Assembly: GCF_001704415.2 (NCBI RefSeq) | Contig: NC_030820.1 | Coordinates: 37,678,036-37,742,035 of the forward strand | Length of the DNA: 64,000 nucleotides | Direction: 5' to 3' | DNA from: Capra hircus | Taxonomy: Eukaryota > Chordata > Mammalia > Artiodactyla > Bovidae | Shown: positions 33,836 to 46,300 of the stretch, piece by piece | Layout: each line of letters begins with the position of its first letter | Numbering within the stretch: position 1 is the first letter of the stretch | The notes under the pieces: model-generated | Databases searched by the model: none | Told to the model about the DNA's origin: nothing | What the model saw: the letters and a program-made list of their open reading frames with translations, nothing else | Made by a program: the position numbers and the translations under genes

Positions 33836-34235
33836 AATTGCACCATAAAGAAGGCTGAGCACCGAAGAACTGATACTTTTGAATTGTAGTGCTGGACTCT
33901 TGAGAGTCCCTTAGATAGCAGGATCAAACCAGTCAATCCTAAAGGAAATCAGCCCTGAATATTCACTGGAAGGCCTGATGCTGAAGCTCTGATACTTCGT
34001 CCACCTGATGGGAAGAACCAACTCATTGGAAAAGATCCTGATAGTGAGAAACATTGAAGTCAAAAGGAAAAGGGGGCAGCAGAGGATGAGATGGTTAGAT
34101 AGCAGCACTGACTCAGTGGACTTGAACTTGGGCAAACTCCAGGAGACAGTGAGGGACAGGGAGGCCTGGCATGCTGTAGTCCATGTGGCTGCAAATAGTT
34201 GGACAAGATTTAGTGACTGAACAAAACAAAACTAT
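33836..34235 (+). mobile_element. BovB 3' end inserted in L1
   Basis: Sense BovB 3' text: 'aaggctgagcaccgaagaactgatac', 'actggaaggcctgatgctgaagctctgatac', 'agaggatgagatggttagatagca'. It ends near 'gtgactgaacaaaac'. Confidence 0.85.
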
Positions 34236-34562
34236 TTGTCCCCTATCAGCTTGGTCCAAATCTCAAATCATGGCAAAACAAGGTGGGTAGGGTGTGGGGA
34301 GAGGGCAATCTCACACTTTGTTTGTGAGACTGCTAATCAAATTGGTATATCTCTGTGTTAGGGAATTGGGCCATATTGATCAATGCTATGGAGGGTCTAT
34401 CCTTAGCCCTAACAATTGCATTTCTGGGACTTTATCCTACAGACATGTCTGCACATATGTGAAATAACATGTACAAAGTTACTCATTGTAGCATTCTTCA
34501 TAGTAGCAAAATATTGGAAACAACATAAATGCCCATCACTAGCAGTTAGTGCTATATCCACA
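34236..34562 (+). mobile_element. L1 remnant, second segment
   Basis: 'atttctgggactttatcctacagacatgtctgcacatatgtg' and 'agcaaaatattggaaacaacataaatgccc' are L1 3' ORF2/UTR text. It resumes after the Bov-A2 at 34870. Confidence 0.75.
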
Positions 34563-34574
34563 GGATACAATAGC

Positions 34575-34857
34575 TGCTGCTGCTGCTGCTGCTGCTAAGT
34601 CACTTTAGTCATGTCCGACTCTATGCGACCCCATAGACAGCAGCCCACCAGGCTCCCCCATCCCTGGGATTCTCCAGGCAAGAACAGTGGAGTGGGTTGC
34701 CATTTCCTTCTCCAATGCATGAAAGTGAAAAGTGAAAGTGAAGTCGCTCAGTCATGTCCAACTCTTAGCGATCCCATGGACTGTAGCCTACCAGGCTTCT
34801 CCGTCCACGGGACTTTCCAGGCAAGACTACTGGAGTGGGGTGCCATTGCCTTCTCCG
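34575..34857 (-). mobile_element. Bov-A2 SINE with (GCT)n and target-site duplication
   Basis: Complete dimeric element beginning with a seven-unit CTG run (34575-34596), two BovA units and the intervening linker. Flanked by ggatacaatagc at 34563-34574 and 34858-34869. Confidence 0.93.
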
Positions 34858-34869
34858 GGATACAATAGC

Positions 34870-35195
34870 AGGCAGCTATAAAGGAGAATGAGGCTTCTTT
34901 TTTGTACTATTACGGTAAGAGCTATGAGATGTATTATTAGAAGAAAAGTATAGTGGTGGGGAGAGGGATAAATTAGGAGTTTGGGATTAGCAGATACAAA
35001 CTATTATATATAAAACAGAAACAACAAGGTCCTATTATATAGCACAGGTTACTATATTCAATCTTTTAATAAACTGTAATGGAAAAGAATACGAAAAAGA
35101 ATATGTATAAGTAAATCACTTTGCTGTACACCAGAAACTAACGCAACACTGTAATATAATTATACTTCAATAAAAAATAAAGAAAAAAAGAAAAA
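34870..35195 (+). mobile_element. L1 3' end, third segment
   Basis: Continues from 'aggcagctataaaggagaatgaggc' to 'aacactgtaatataattatacttcaataaaaaataaag', the L1 terminus and A-rich tail. Confidence 0.85.
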
Positions 35196-36771
35196 CGCAG
35201 GGTTCCAAAGAGTATGCATGATGCTAATTTTAAAAAACAACGGTAGAGAACAAGGACACATATGTTCATATTTGCTTCTATAGGAGTAAAGAAACTCCAG
35301 AAGGTTCCCAAGAAGCTAACAGCGGTTGATCATGATGGATGGTAGAGAAGAGGCTTGGCAGATGAGAGACACGTGTGGGGGAAGGACTTGTCTTTGCATA
35401 TATTTAAAAGTATTTATTTCTCTCCCAAACACAAGATAATTTGCAATAAGTGATTCACTCCTTTAGCTCCAAAAGAGGTCCCTTATCAAAACGTAAATAT
35501 TGGACCTCAATCGGTTTCACAGCTAAGAATCCTTTCCTATGATCTTTCCCTCCCTCACCTTGGAAACCACCACGTGAACCACCCCTGGATGCCAAGAGTG
35601 TTGGCTGCTTAACAGCCCGGTGGTCCTGCCTCCCCGCCACTTCCCAGGGATAAGCCACAGCCAACAGCCTCCCTCGGCCTCAAGGTGAGACTCCGTCTGT
35701 GGCTCCTGAGATCAGGCTGCGGCTAGACTCCAGCTGCACCCACATCCTCGCCTGGTTTCTCTCTGTTGTACCTGGCATCCCTCACCTCCTTCCCAGTTTC
35801 TCTTGAGAGCCTCCCCCAGGAAACCACATGCCCTCGATTCCTGGTCTCAGGCTCTGCTTCAAGGAACCCAACCTAGGACATCAAGCACATACAGCGCATG
35901 GGTGATAACAGATCCCTCTTTCCAAAACAAACCACCAGAAGGCACTTCTGACAAGCACAAGAATTCATTTCCATTCTCGGTGCTGACCGAAGATCAATCA
36001 ACAGCAGAGAACTTCCTGACCTAGCCTGACTTCGTACAGGCTAATGGATGGATTCCGATGAGGGCAGAAGATAACAAAAGTTCATCCATATCCATCCTCA
36101 CCACTATAGACTTAAGTTTCCAGGGCTGCTAACCTGAGAACCAGTGCCCTAAATCCTGATCCTGGATGCTATAGTGAGAGTTCCTGACAACTGGCTGAGA
36201 GCAGGACAAGCAAACGGGTGTGGGAAGGGGACAGAGGCTCGGGTGGTTGTCAGCTGGTTTTGCCTGCCGCGGCAGAATCTGCAAGCTGCTCCCATGATCT
36301 GTCCCCTCTGCCCTGGCCTACGAGAGCCCATGGCTCAGGACCTGTGTTCCCTCCCCCACACCCCCTTCCCTAACATGGCGAAGTCCTCACCCTGGAATAT
36401 GACTGGGCTACTTGCCATTTCTGGCCAGCCGATTCAGAGGGTGGGTGGGACCTGTCCACACCTGAACCAGACCCAGTGCCGCCCCATCCATGTCCCCTCA
36501 GCATTTGCTGTACTTGGTATATTAACATTGCTCACAGCCAAGCCCTCGGGCTCTGCCTGAGGGGTTTTCTTGGCACTTGAGGCATGCCTGGTCAGTGCAC
36601 AGGGCAAGATGGAAAGGCCCAGAAATGAATGCTCCCATGCCAACATCCTCAACCAAACCCCAGGCATGCAGAGCCAGTGGACAATGGCTTGCTGTGCCCC
36701 TCCTGTGGGCAACTGCCTCCCAGAGACCCCCCGCTGGGATTGACTGCCCACCAGAAACTTTCCTGGTTGTA

Positions 36772-36988
36772 TTTGTGTGCGCATGCTCAATCGCTAAGTC
36801 ATGTTCCCCTCTTTGCGACCCCATGGACTATAGCCCATCAGGCTCCTCTGTCCAGGGGATTTCCCAGGCAAGAATATCAGAGTGGGTTGCCATTTCCTTT
36901 TCTAGGGAATCTTCAACTCAGGGATCGAACCAGCATCCCCTGCATTGGCAGGCGGATTCTCTGTCACTGTGCCACCTGGGGAAGCCCA
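36772..36988 (-). mobile_element. Bov-tA SINE
   Basis: Antisense body 'caatcgctaagtcatgttcccctctttgcgacccc' to 'gattctctgtcactgtgccacctggggaagcc'. Confidence 0.9.
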
Positions 36989-39560
36989 ACTTTCCTAGTT
37001 ATGGTCCCTGTATTGTCTTCCTTCTCCTGTCCCACTCCCCCACACCCTACATCTGTTCTTTCCTGGGATCACCTCCTAAGCCAGCAACTTGACCTTGAAC
37101 TCTCACCTCAGAACCAGCTTCTGGAGGAAACCAAACCGCGACAATTCTCTTACTGGCCGAAACCCAGATGCTCAGCTCCAACGAAGCACATATTGACAAG
37201 GAACCAGAGCGGCAGACACGGGAAGTCCGGGTCCCTAAGTAATGGCATGGAGGTGAGCTACCTGCCAACCCAGAGCCACCAGGTGAGGAGGAAACATCCT
37301 GCTTTAAGCCACATCACGTGCTGGGAATCTTTGTTCCCGCAGCTGTGCCCTGTCTTAGCTGGTACACCTGCCCAATATCCATGTCCTCTCTGGTCAAAGA
37401 ACCCTGCTTTCCTGCTGGGGACCCACTCAGACCTCTCCTAGGCCAGAGGTGTAGTCAGCCTGCCTTCTCAGCCCTGCTTCAGAGGAGGCAGGAGCCCCAG
37501 GTCCGGCCTGGGCACAGAGCATAGTGATTGGCTGGGGTCAAGTGGAGGCAGTGATGAGAGAGAAACTGGGCCAATCAGAGACAAGAAGCATCAGCCCAGG
37601 ATAAGGCCCCATCGGGAACAGTGGATGGTCATCCAGCCCCCATTCATACCTGCCTGAGAAAGAAGCCACCTGGAGGAAAACTGGATAAAAGAAAAAAGAT
37701 ACAGGATCAAATGATTTAAGCACCTAGGCCCAGCCACCCCTGAAGCTGGAAAAACCCCAGACGTTACAGCTGATACGTTCTTTTTGTTCATTAAAGTCAT
37801 TTTAAATTGACTTTTTGTCACTTGCAACCAGAAGAGTTCTGTTTAATAAAACTCTGACCCTAAAGAGAACACCACGTCAGCTAGTTCACAATACCCTGTG
37901 CAAAACAAGCCAGAGGGCAGCTGGTCCAGACAGAGTCACTTAAGTATTCCCTTACAGGAATGTCAGATAACCGAGGAAAAAGAACCAGCCGCCTCCTAGC
38001 TTCTCTCTCCTGCGTTAAGTGCCGAGACCCAACGCCACTCGCCCATTGGAGCCAGGGTTGAGCCCTCAGCACTGGCTCTGTACCAGGAGGCTGCACCTGG
38101 CAACCACCCCACCCCACCTCACATGCCGCCGTGGGTCCCAAGGGCAACCCTGCCACGGCTGATGCTCAAATGCACTGTTCAGACCACATGGCACCGCAGC
38201 CCTGGCCCAAATAGCCAGAGCTGCAGACAGTCGAGAGGACCCATGTGGCCCCGCGGTGCGGTCTTGCCCTTCACCACTGCCCTGGGGCGATGACACAGAT
38301 GTTGAAGACCCCTCAAAGCTTGCCTTCGCCTCATACCAGCCTCAGGTGCAGCCAATGTTGAACCTGAGGCCTCATCTTTCCCTTCTGAAGGGAGGGTGGG
38401 GAGACAGGGGTAAAGGAGTTCTGACCAGATTTAGGATCCCTGGATCCTTCCTCCAGCAGCCAGTTCCAGCCGCAGCTCCAGGCACAGAGATGCTGACCCT
38501 ATAGGAGCGACCAGAGAACGTCATGCTTGGCTTGGTGCCTGGTGCATCATAGGTGTGAAAAGAGAATTTATTTCCTCCTTCCTTCCTTCTGAAGAAAAGT
38601 GCTGCTGACTCCACAGAGAAGTGTTGAGTTATAGGATGTACCACTTAAACCAGACTGTAGCCTGAAGTCTGACCACAGTGTTGGGGGTGGGGGGAGGAAA
38701 TGGGCGAGAGAAGGTGGAAGCTACGGGGGAGGGAAGAAGGGGAGGATGATGTGGCAGGGAGAAAAGAAGAAATGGCCATGCCATCGAAACGTTCCCAGAC
38801 CAGCCCCAAAGCCGAGGTTTTCTTAACTTTCCAGAGGGGGAATGAACCTGTGCACTCAGCCAGCGCCTAGGGGTCAAGGGGCAGCAAGGTGCTGTGGATC
38901 AGACCTCCTGCTTGGTTCCAGCAGCTCCTGGGACTGGGGTAAACCTCTCCCGCCACAGTGGCTCTGGGGAGATCCGGGTCCTTCCTCTCACCCCTCCAGG
39001 CATGGAGGGGACCCTGAAAACCACCCCACACTCCCTCCCCTCCAGCTTCTCTTTTGCTCCATCTCAGTCTCAGGGTGACTTTCTCGCTAACGTCCCAGGT
39101 GAGGACATGTAGGTGGCTGAAGGTCACTGCGCTCAGCGCTCACAGACCGCGAAGGAGATACTGATGCCACTGTTGTCCCCCACCACCACTCAGGGGCACT
39201 AAGTATGCTTCAGGGCTCTTCATGCTCCAGCCTTGGCCCCAATGCCAGACTCAAGGAGGGTGGACGACGGCCTTCAGCCAGCAGGCCTGACCCCGGAGCC
39301 CAGAGCATCTCCATGGGAACGCCCTGGCCACCAAGAGTGTCTGTGAGCCCGTCCAAGTCGAGCCCAGCGCCTCTGCCCAGCTCACCAGGCATGTGTTTAC
39401 CTTTACCCAGTGCTCAAGATTCGCTTCTTCAAACCCACCCACTAGTATAAAACGTCAACCCCCAAACAACCTGAAGTCAAAGGTCCCGCAATAAGCCCTA
39501 GACAGGGAGCACCAGGTCAGCACTCTCCTGTTGCATTCTGAGCCGGTTAGTTCCACAAGG

Positions 39561-40006
39561 ATGTTCCCTTTATTAGAATAATTCCGGCCAATGCTTTCAG
39601 AATAACAGAATTCGTTTTCCTTGCTGGAGTAGCATTTCAAGTGGAAGTACTTTTATTTCAAGGCACCATATCAATCTCTCCAAGGGTGTTTCTCTCAGAA
39701 CACCCCTGCCTCCATGTGTGAAAATCCTAAAAACAAAACAAAAACAAAAACTAGACCCAGACGGTGATCACAGCCCTCCACAAGCTTCCATTAGTGTGAT
39801 AGCGTTCCTGAGGGCCCAGCAGCCAGTTCCAGCAGGGGCCTAATGCCACTGTTATCAATGACAGTATTGGCACGGAGCCCCCATTGAGGCCCCCAGGACA
39901 GAGAGATGAACGGACCACTTGGACTCTGGAAAAGCATGTGGGGCAGGGGACCTACAAGACCAGGAATCCGTGGACACGTGGCAGAGTTGGCATCCACGCC
40001 CCTCTC
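39561..40006 (-). other. OVOL2: OVOL2 3' UTR with two candidate poly(A) signals
   Basis: On the minus strand AATAAA occurs at 39657-39652 and at 39574-39569, about 350 and 435 bases beyond the stop codon. Either could set the transcript end. No SINE interrupts this interval. Confidence 0.55.
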
Positions 40007-40320
40007 CTACTTCTCCTCCTCCTCGCTCAGGTTGGCGTTTCCCTGGAGCGAGGACGTCATCTTGTTTTGCAAGAGAGCTGCCAGTTTCTTGGATGTCTTT
40101 TTGAGGAACGCGCTGCCGGGGTGGGCACCGTTCACGTGCAGGTACAGGTCCTCCTGGGTGGGGCCCGTGTAGCCGCAGTCCTCGCAGACGTACAGCTTAT
40201 CCCGGCGCTGCTTATAGGCGTACTGCTGCTGCACCCCGTGGATCTTCTTCAGGTGGGACTCCAAGGAGCAGCGCTGAGTAAAGGCTTTGTGGCAGACATC
40301 ACACTTGTAGGGGCGAATGC
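40007..40320 (-). CDS. OVOL2: OVOL2 last exon (zinc fingers 3 and 4, C-terminus)
   Basis: The acceptor is CTGCAG on the minus strand at 40326-40321. The exon completes the split Gly codon of the HTG-IRPYKC linker, then encodes fingers 3 and 4 and the tail from FLKKTSKKLAALLQNK to the TAG at 40009-40007. Finger 4 has CEDC spacing and an unusual GYTGPTQED loop typical of OVO proteins. Confidence 0.96.
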
Positions 40321-43300
40321 CTGCAGGGGCGAGGGGCAGACACAGAACCAGTGGGTCAAGGCCAAGCCAGAGCCTCCCACCTATAAGGCCATCAAAAGTC
40401 ATCCCATACAACCCAATGGCAAAAAGCCCCCCAAATGATCCGATTCAAAAAACATGCAAAGGAACTGAATAGGCATTTTTCCAAAGAAGACATACAAAGG
40501 GCTCAGAGACACAAGGGAAGATGCCCAGCAACACCAATCATCAGAAAAGTACAAATTGCCACCACACAGGTAGGAGAGCCAACTCACTGGAAAAGACCCT
40601 GATGCTGGGAAAAATTGAAGGCAAAAGGAGAAGAGGGTAGCAGAGGATGAGATGGTTAGATAGCATCACCAACTCAAAGGATATGAGTTTGAGCAAACTC
40701 TAGGAGATAGTGGAGGACAGAGGAGGCTGGCATGCTGCAGTCCATGGGGTCACAAAGAGTCAGACATGAGTTGGCAATTGAACAAGGTAGGAGAAATCAC
40801 CTCACACCTGTCAGAATTTCTATTATCAACAGGACAAGAGGTAACAAATGCTGGAGAAGGTGTGGAGAAAAGGGTACCCTCATGCACTGTTGGTGGGAAT
40901 GTAGATTGGTGCAGCCATTGTGGAGAACAGGGTGGAGGTTCCTCAAAAACTTAAAGACAGACCTTCCATATGATCCAGGAATCCCACTATCCATATTTAT
41001 CCAAAGAAAGTGAAAACAGGATCTCAGGAAGCTATCTCCACACCCATGTTCACCGTAGCGTTATTCACAACAGCTAAGACATGGAAACAGCCTAAGTGCC
41101 CCTCAGCAAATGAATGGATAAAGGAGATGAGGCACGTATCTACAACGGAGACTCATTCAGCCAGGACAGAGGAGGAGATCCTGCCATTTGCAACAATGTG
41201 GATGCATTTGAGGACATTATATTCAGTGAGATGAGCCACACAGAGGAAGACAGCGTGTGGCATCACTTAGATGCAGTAAAGTCCAACTCCCCCGAGAAAC
41301 AAGAGAAACACACTTGTCAGGGGCTCCCGGGGTTGGGGAAATAGGGAGAAAAAAAGAATCACCATAACCAAGGATGAAGAATATGAGGAAAATGGTCAAG
41401 GCAGGAGACAAAATTGTCCACAGAGCAAACATGATAAAAACAGACGCAAACAGCAAAACTACCACCTAGCTTTAAGAGAAGGTACTCTAATCTTCTCACT
41501 TGCCTGCCTTAATGTTCGGGTTTCAGAGTGGGCAGAGTAAACCGTGCTTTTTATTTTAGTCTGGGTTTTCCTGGAAAAGGAGGTATTTGGAAGATGCCTC
41601 CAGGAAGGGAGACCCCAGGAACAGTGTGAGGTGACTCCCCACCTTCAGAGCAGGGAGATGATGACAAGGTGGTGGCTGAGGGGGAGGTCATCCAGTCAGT
41701 GGGCAACCAGAGTTCAACTGGTCAAGCAAGGTAGGGGACAGAGGAGAACACACACCTCCGAGTCACCCTGCCCCTTGGGAGCTGGGGTCTTTGTCCCTCT
41801 GCTCAGGCAGCACCCTGGAGAGTGCCTTTGGTGGGTGGGGCTCTCTCTCCCCAGCAGGTCCCGCCTGCCTGGAGGTGGGGGTGGGGGGCCTCCAGCAAGA
41901 ACAACCATAGTGGTCAGCTTCGACGTGGACAGATATGCTCAGAAGTGACAAGGGACAGGGGCAGGGCACTGATGGCCTTAGCTACAGTCAGGAAAGCATC
42001 TCCAACCTAGATCTCATGCTGACTTTAAATCTGGTCTACTATCAGTGGGGCCTGCCTCCTGGCTGGAGAAGCCACAGGTACCATACAGAGCAAGAAGCTC
42101 AGCAATCAAATGACAGTCACCCCCATGCCCCCACGGGTACCCCACTGGGTGAGATGGAGCTTCTAGAAGTCCAGAGAGGTCCATGGAGCAGAGAGGAGGC
42201 TGCGAGTAGTTAGACCATCTCAGGGCCTGGTGGCCAGGAGGACCACTTCCCACAGGAATCCCCAAAGCTTTAGGCTCAAAATTTAAGAGTATGCAAAACC
42301 ATCAATCAAGATAAGTATTTTCAAGGACTTCCTGGTTGGTACAATGGTTAGGACTTGCACTTCCACCACAGGGGACATGGGTTTGATCTCAGGTAGGGGA
42401 ACTAGGATCCTGCATGCCCCATGGTGCAGCCAAAAAAAGCAAAAGTTGTTTGAGTTGCTGAAAAAATAGTGAAAATTAAAATTCACACTCTAAAGTGCTT
42501 ATTTGACTTATACAACAATGAAATTTATTACGATTTTACTATCTTAGCTTTAATGGAAGCAAACTATTAAAAGATATCTTCAAAATCTACTTTTTTTGCT
42601 TAACAATATTCCTAGGGTACCAGCCAGAATGGCAATCATTAACAAGTCAACAAATAAATGCTACAGAGGGTGTGGAGAAAAGAGAACCCTTCTACACTAA
42701 CAGTGGGGATGTAAATTGGTGCAGCCACTATGGAGAACAGTATGGAGGTTCCTCAAAAAACTAGAATAGAGTTACCATATGACCCAGCAATCCCACCCCC
42801 GGGCATATATTCAGACAAAACTATAAATTCAGAAAAATGTATGCACCCCAATGTTCATAGCAGCACTATTTACAATAGTCAAGATATGGAAGCAACCTAA
42901 ATGTCCATCAACAGATGAATGGCTAAAGATATGGTGCAGACATACAACAGAATACTACTCAGCTGGTAAAAAGAATGAAATAATGGATGTCATTTGCAGC
43001 AACAAGGATGCAAGTAGAGATGTTCACAGTAAGTGAAATAAGTCAGACAAAGACAAATATCATATGATATCACTTATATGTGGAATCTAAAAAGAACATA
43101 TAGTTAAAGTCACTCAGTTGTATCTGACTCTTTGCAACCCCACGGACTGTAGCCCACTAGGCTCCTCTGTCCATGGGATTCTCTAGGCAAGAATACTGGA
43201 GTAGGTTGCCATTTCCTTCCCCAGGGGATCTTCCCAACCCAGGGATCGAACCCAGGACTCCTGCATTGCCGGCAGATTCTTTACCATCTGAGCCACCAGG

Positions 43301-46300
43301 GAAGCCAAAAAAAAGAACATATATGTATAACTAAGTCACTTCGCTATATAACAGAAATTAATACAACGTTATAAAACAACTATACTTCAATAAAAAATAA
43401 AAATAAGTAAATAGTCCTGGAGAGTTTACCATGATAGTGCTTACAGCCTGATTCCATCCCTTTTTAGCAGCACCACAGTGTTTTGTTGCTCAGCTGCACC
43501 CAAATCCCATCTTTAAAGACTATAGAGATTGAGGAAGCACTGCTGCAGCCCACACTCTCGCGGCACATCACGCTGCCTTGTACAACCTGGTACTAAGGTG
43601 TGGTCCACCCTACATCACATCACCTAAGAGCTTGCTGGAAGTGCAGAGCCTCGAGCCCCCCCACCCTAGACCTCCTGATTCAAGCGAAAGCAGCGGTTCT
43701 CAGATCTGAGTCCAAAACAGGATCACCTAGATAGAGGGCTTGTCAAAACACAGATCCCGGGCCCCCCACCCTCACTGGCAATCCTGGTTCTGGGGTGGGG
43801 CCAAGAACCTGTATTTTCTAGCTGGTTCCCAGGCGATGCTGAGGCTACTTATGCTGAGGTCTGAAGCGATGCCAGATGAAGCCATAGGACAGCACTTGGG
43901 GTGTCTGAGGCAGACAGGCACCCCAGTCTTTTCCCCAAGGTTCCAAGTCCCCAGTTCCTTACTGGTGCTTCCTGGAGAGCTCTATCTGTTTATGAAGTTA
44001 CACAGATGATAAAGGAAGTCAAAATGGAAAACAAAAAAAAACTCCCCAACCTCACTCAACCACCTGAACAAACTGAATGGCTTCCACTATTCTTCCACAT
44101 CCAGAAGCCTCCATCATTGCCTCTACACTCAGTGTGAAAAAAGTCCCATCAGCTCAGTGTTGTGGTGGGGTGTTCCTCCAGCCCAGCCAAGCAGAAAGCA
44201 GGCCTGTATTATATTCTGCTGGTTCCAGAAAAACTGCCAAAAGAAACTTCATTATAATGCTCAGCACTTGGCATATAATAGGTGCTCAGTAAATCACTTT
44301 TGAAAGAATGAATGAACCCTCCTGGCCCAGGAAAAGAAAGGAAGACCCCCTGGAGGAAGAAACGGCAACGCACTCCTGTATTCTTGCCTGGAGAATCCCA
44401 TGGACAGCGGAGCCTGGCAGGCTACAGTATGCGGTCGCTAAGAGTCAGACACAACTGAGCAACAGACACTGTCACTGTCAATCATCTTTCAATGAATGAA
44501 TGAATGAGCCCTACTGGCGCAGGAAAGGAGAGGTCAGTCACATCTTGGGGGCCAGTTTTCTACAAACGTAGGGGCTATGAGGAGACCTGCCCCAAAGGAA
44601 TACACCATGTAGGGTGCATGTTTGGGCCCCAAGGGGCTTTGTGCTACCCAGGCCTCTGGGCCCACATGGCAGCTGGCTTCTACCACCTCTGGCTAATCAA
44701 GAATCACCCTGATTTCAAACCTGAAGCTCATCAAGACAAATTCACCGAGAGACCAGCTGCTCCTTTCAGGAGGGATCCGAAACAGCCCACGACTATTTTA
44801 AAACATCCAAACTCAGCCGGTGGGGAAACCAGTACACTTCCACCAGCTTTAACCTGGAACAATGACTCCTGGATTCTGGAAGTGGGTGCTTTTCCCACCC
44901 TGTTCCTGGAGGGCCCCACCCCATGGTGGCCTGAGAAGGAGGGTGGACGGGGCTGCACTGCTTGTCCCGAGCCCTTCCCCTCGGACAAGTCCACAGGCAG
45001 AGTCATGTCTCCTTCCTCTCTCATCCAGCTGCTCAGCTGAATTGTACAGGCACCACACCCAGTGCAGAGTGGATGGCAAGGGCGAGAGGGTATCGGAACC
45101 CTGTGTTGTGTGGATGACAGAGGCAGGGAGGGGGAGACAGAAGGCCCCCACACCTTGTTACTGCAGTTAATCCTGCCTTCTGCAAACCTGCTCCCCCCAC
45201 CCCATGACCACATTCACCCCTCACTCACTGGAGCAAGCAGACCCTGTCACATAGCAGCTGCCTCTCGGTGACTCTGGGCCTGGGAACAAGTTCCTGCCTC
45301 CTAGAGTCCTCCTTTCCCCTACAGACTCAGAGGTCGGTAAAGAAGATGGCCAGGAAGGAGCCCAGGTGAGGGAGACCAATGTCAGGGTCTCCCTGTCTTG
45401 GACACGAGTGCTCTTGAACAATGGCTAATCGTGTCTGTGCTGGGAGTGGGGTTCCAGAACTGAGAGACACCATCCCCGACACCTAGACAGTAACAGAGTC
45501 CAGGGCCACTGGAAACCCAGGCATTACCCATCAGCCACTCATCAACCCAGTCCATGCCTCAGTTTCCTCACCTGTAAAATGGGGACAATAATTAATTCCC
45601 CCTCGTAAGGCTGCTCTGAGGAGTAACTGAGATCTCATGAGCCAAGGATCCAGCACACAGTAAAAACTCAACGGGATGCAGTCTCAAGTGCCTACAATCC
45701 AGGTCAAAAGAAGGCAGACACTCTTTAGAATTTCTTGTTGTTTAGTCGGCAAGTCGTGTCTTTTTTGGGACCCCATGGACTGTAGCCTGCCAGGCTCCTC
45801 TGTCCATGGGATTTTCCAGGCAAGAATACTGGAGTGGATTGCAATTTCCTACTCACAAAAGAGTCAGACATGACTTAGTGATAAAACAACAATATTTACA
45901 GAGGACTTCTTTAATGTGTTACATTTCTTAAATGTAAACATATATTTTTAATGTATACCTAAGTAATATTTAAGGAGCCAAAGCAATGATTCAATCACAG
46001 TATCATTTGTCAATGACAAAAATAAAAGCATGTTAGTGACTGAAAAAAAAAAAAAACGCATTTGTTAAAAAGCATTATGGAACAGACATGTGATGAAATT
46101 TTTTAGAAAGCATTAAAACAGTTATAAAAAATCAAAATTTTTAAAAAAGGATAACATTTTAAAATGTGGTCCCTAGGGACTTCACTGGCAGTCTAGTGGT
46201 TAGGACTCCATGTTTCCACTGCATGGGGCTGGGTTCGATCCCTAGCTGGGGAACAAAGATCCTGTATGCCACGTGGCATGGCAATATAAATATATAATAA

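Larger units (their letters stand above)
18401..39560. other. MGME1-OVOL2 intergenic region
   Basis: About 21 kb with no supported gene. Its content is mostly repeats, listed separately. Stretches where I see neither genes nor a named repeat are 20205-20680, 20805-21075, 21165-21780, 21990-22320, 23145-23660, 24740-25035, 25215-25825, 26790-27375, 27940-28840, 28915-29005, 30290-30565, 30715-31415, 32455-32955, 35200-36770 and 36990-39560. The part nearest OVOL2 (about 37.0-39.5 kb) is poor in SINEs, moderately GC-rich and unassigned. Regulatory elements could lie there, but none is evident by eye. Confidence 0.7.

Noticed and set aside
34575..34596. CTG/GCT trinucleotide run as a stand-alone expandable repeat
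   Set aside because: It is the standard start of a Bov-A2 element. The length is ordinary for the family.
36629..37441. 270-codon plus-strand open frame
   Set aside because: It runs through an antisense Bov-tA SINE and has no recognisable domain or splice context.
44504..45040. 178-codon plus-strand open frame in OVOL2 intron 3
   Set aside because: No recognisable protein features, and it is preceded by L2 and Bov-tA fragments. Probably chance.
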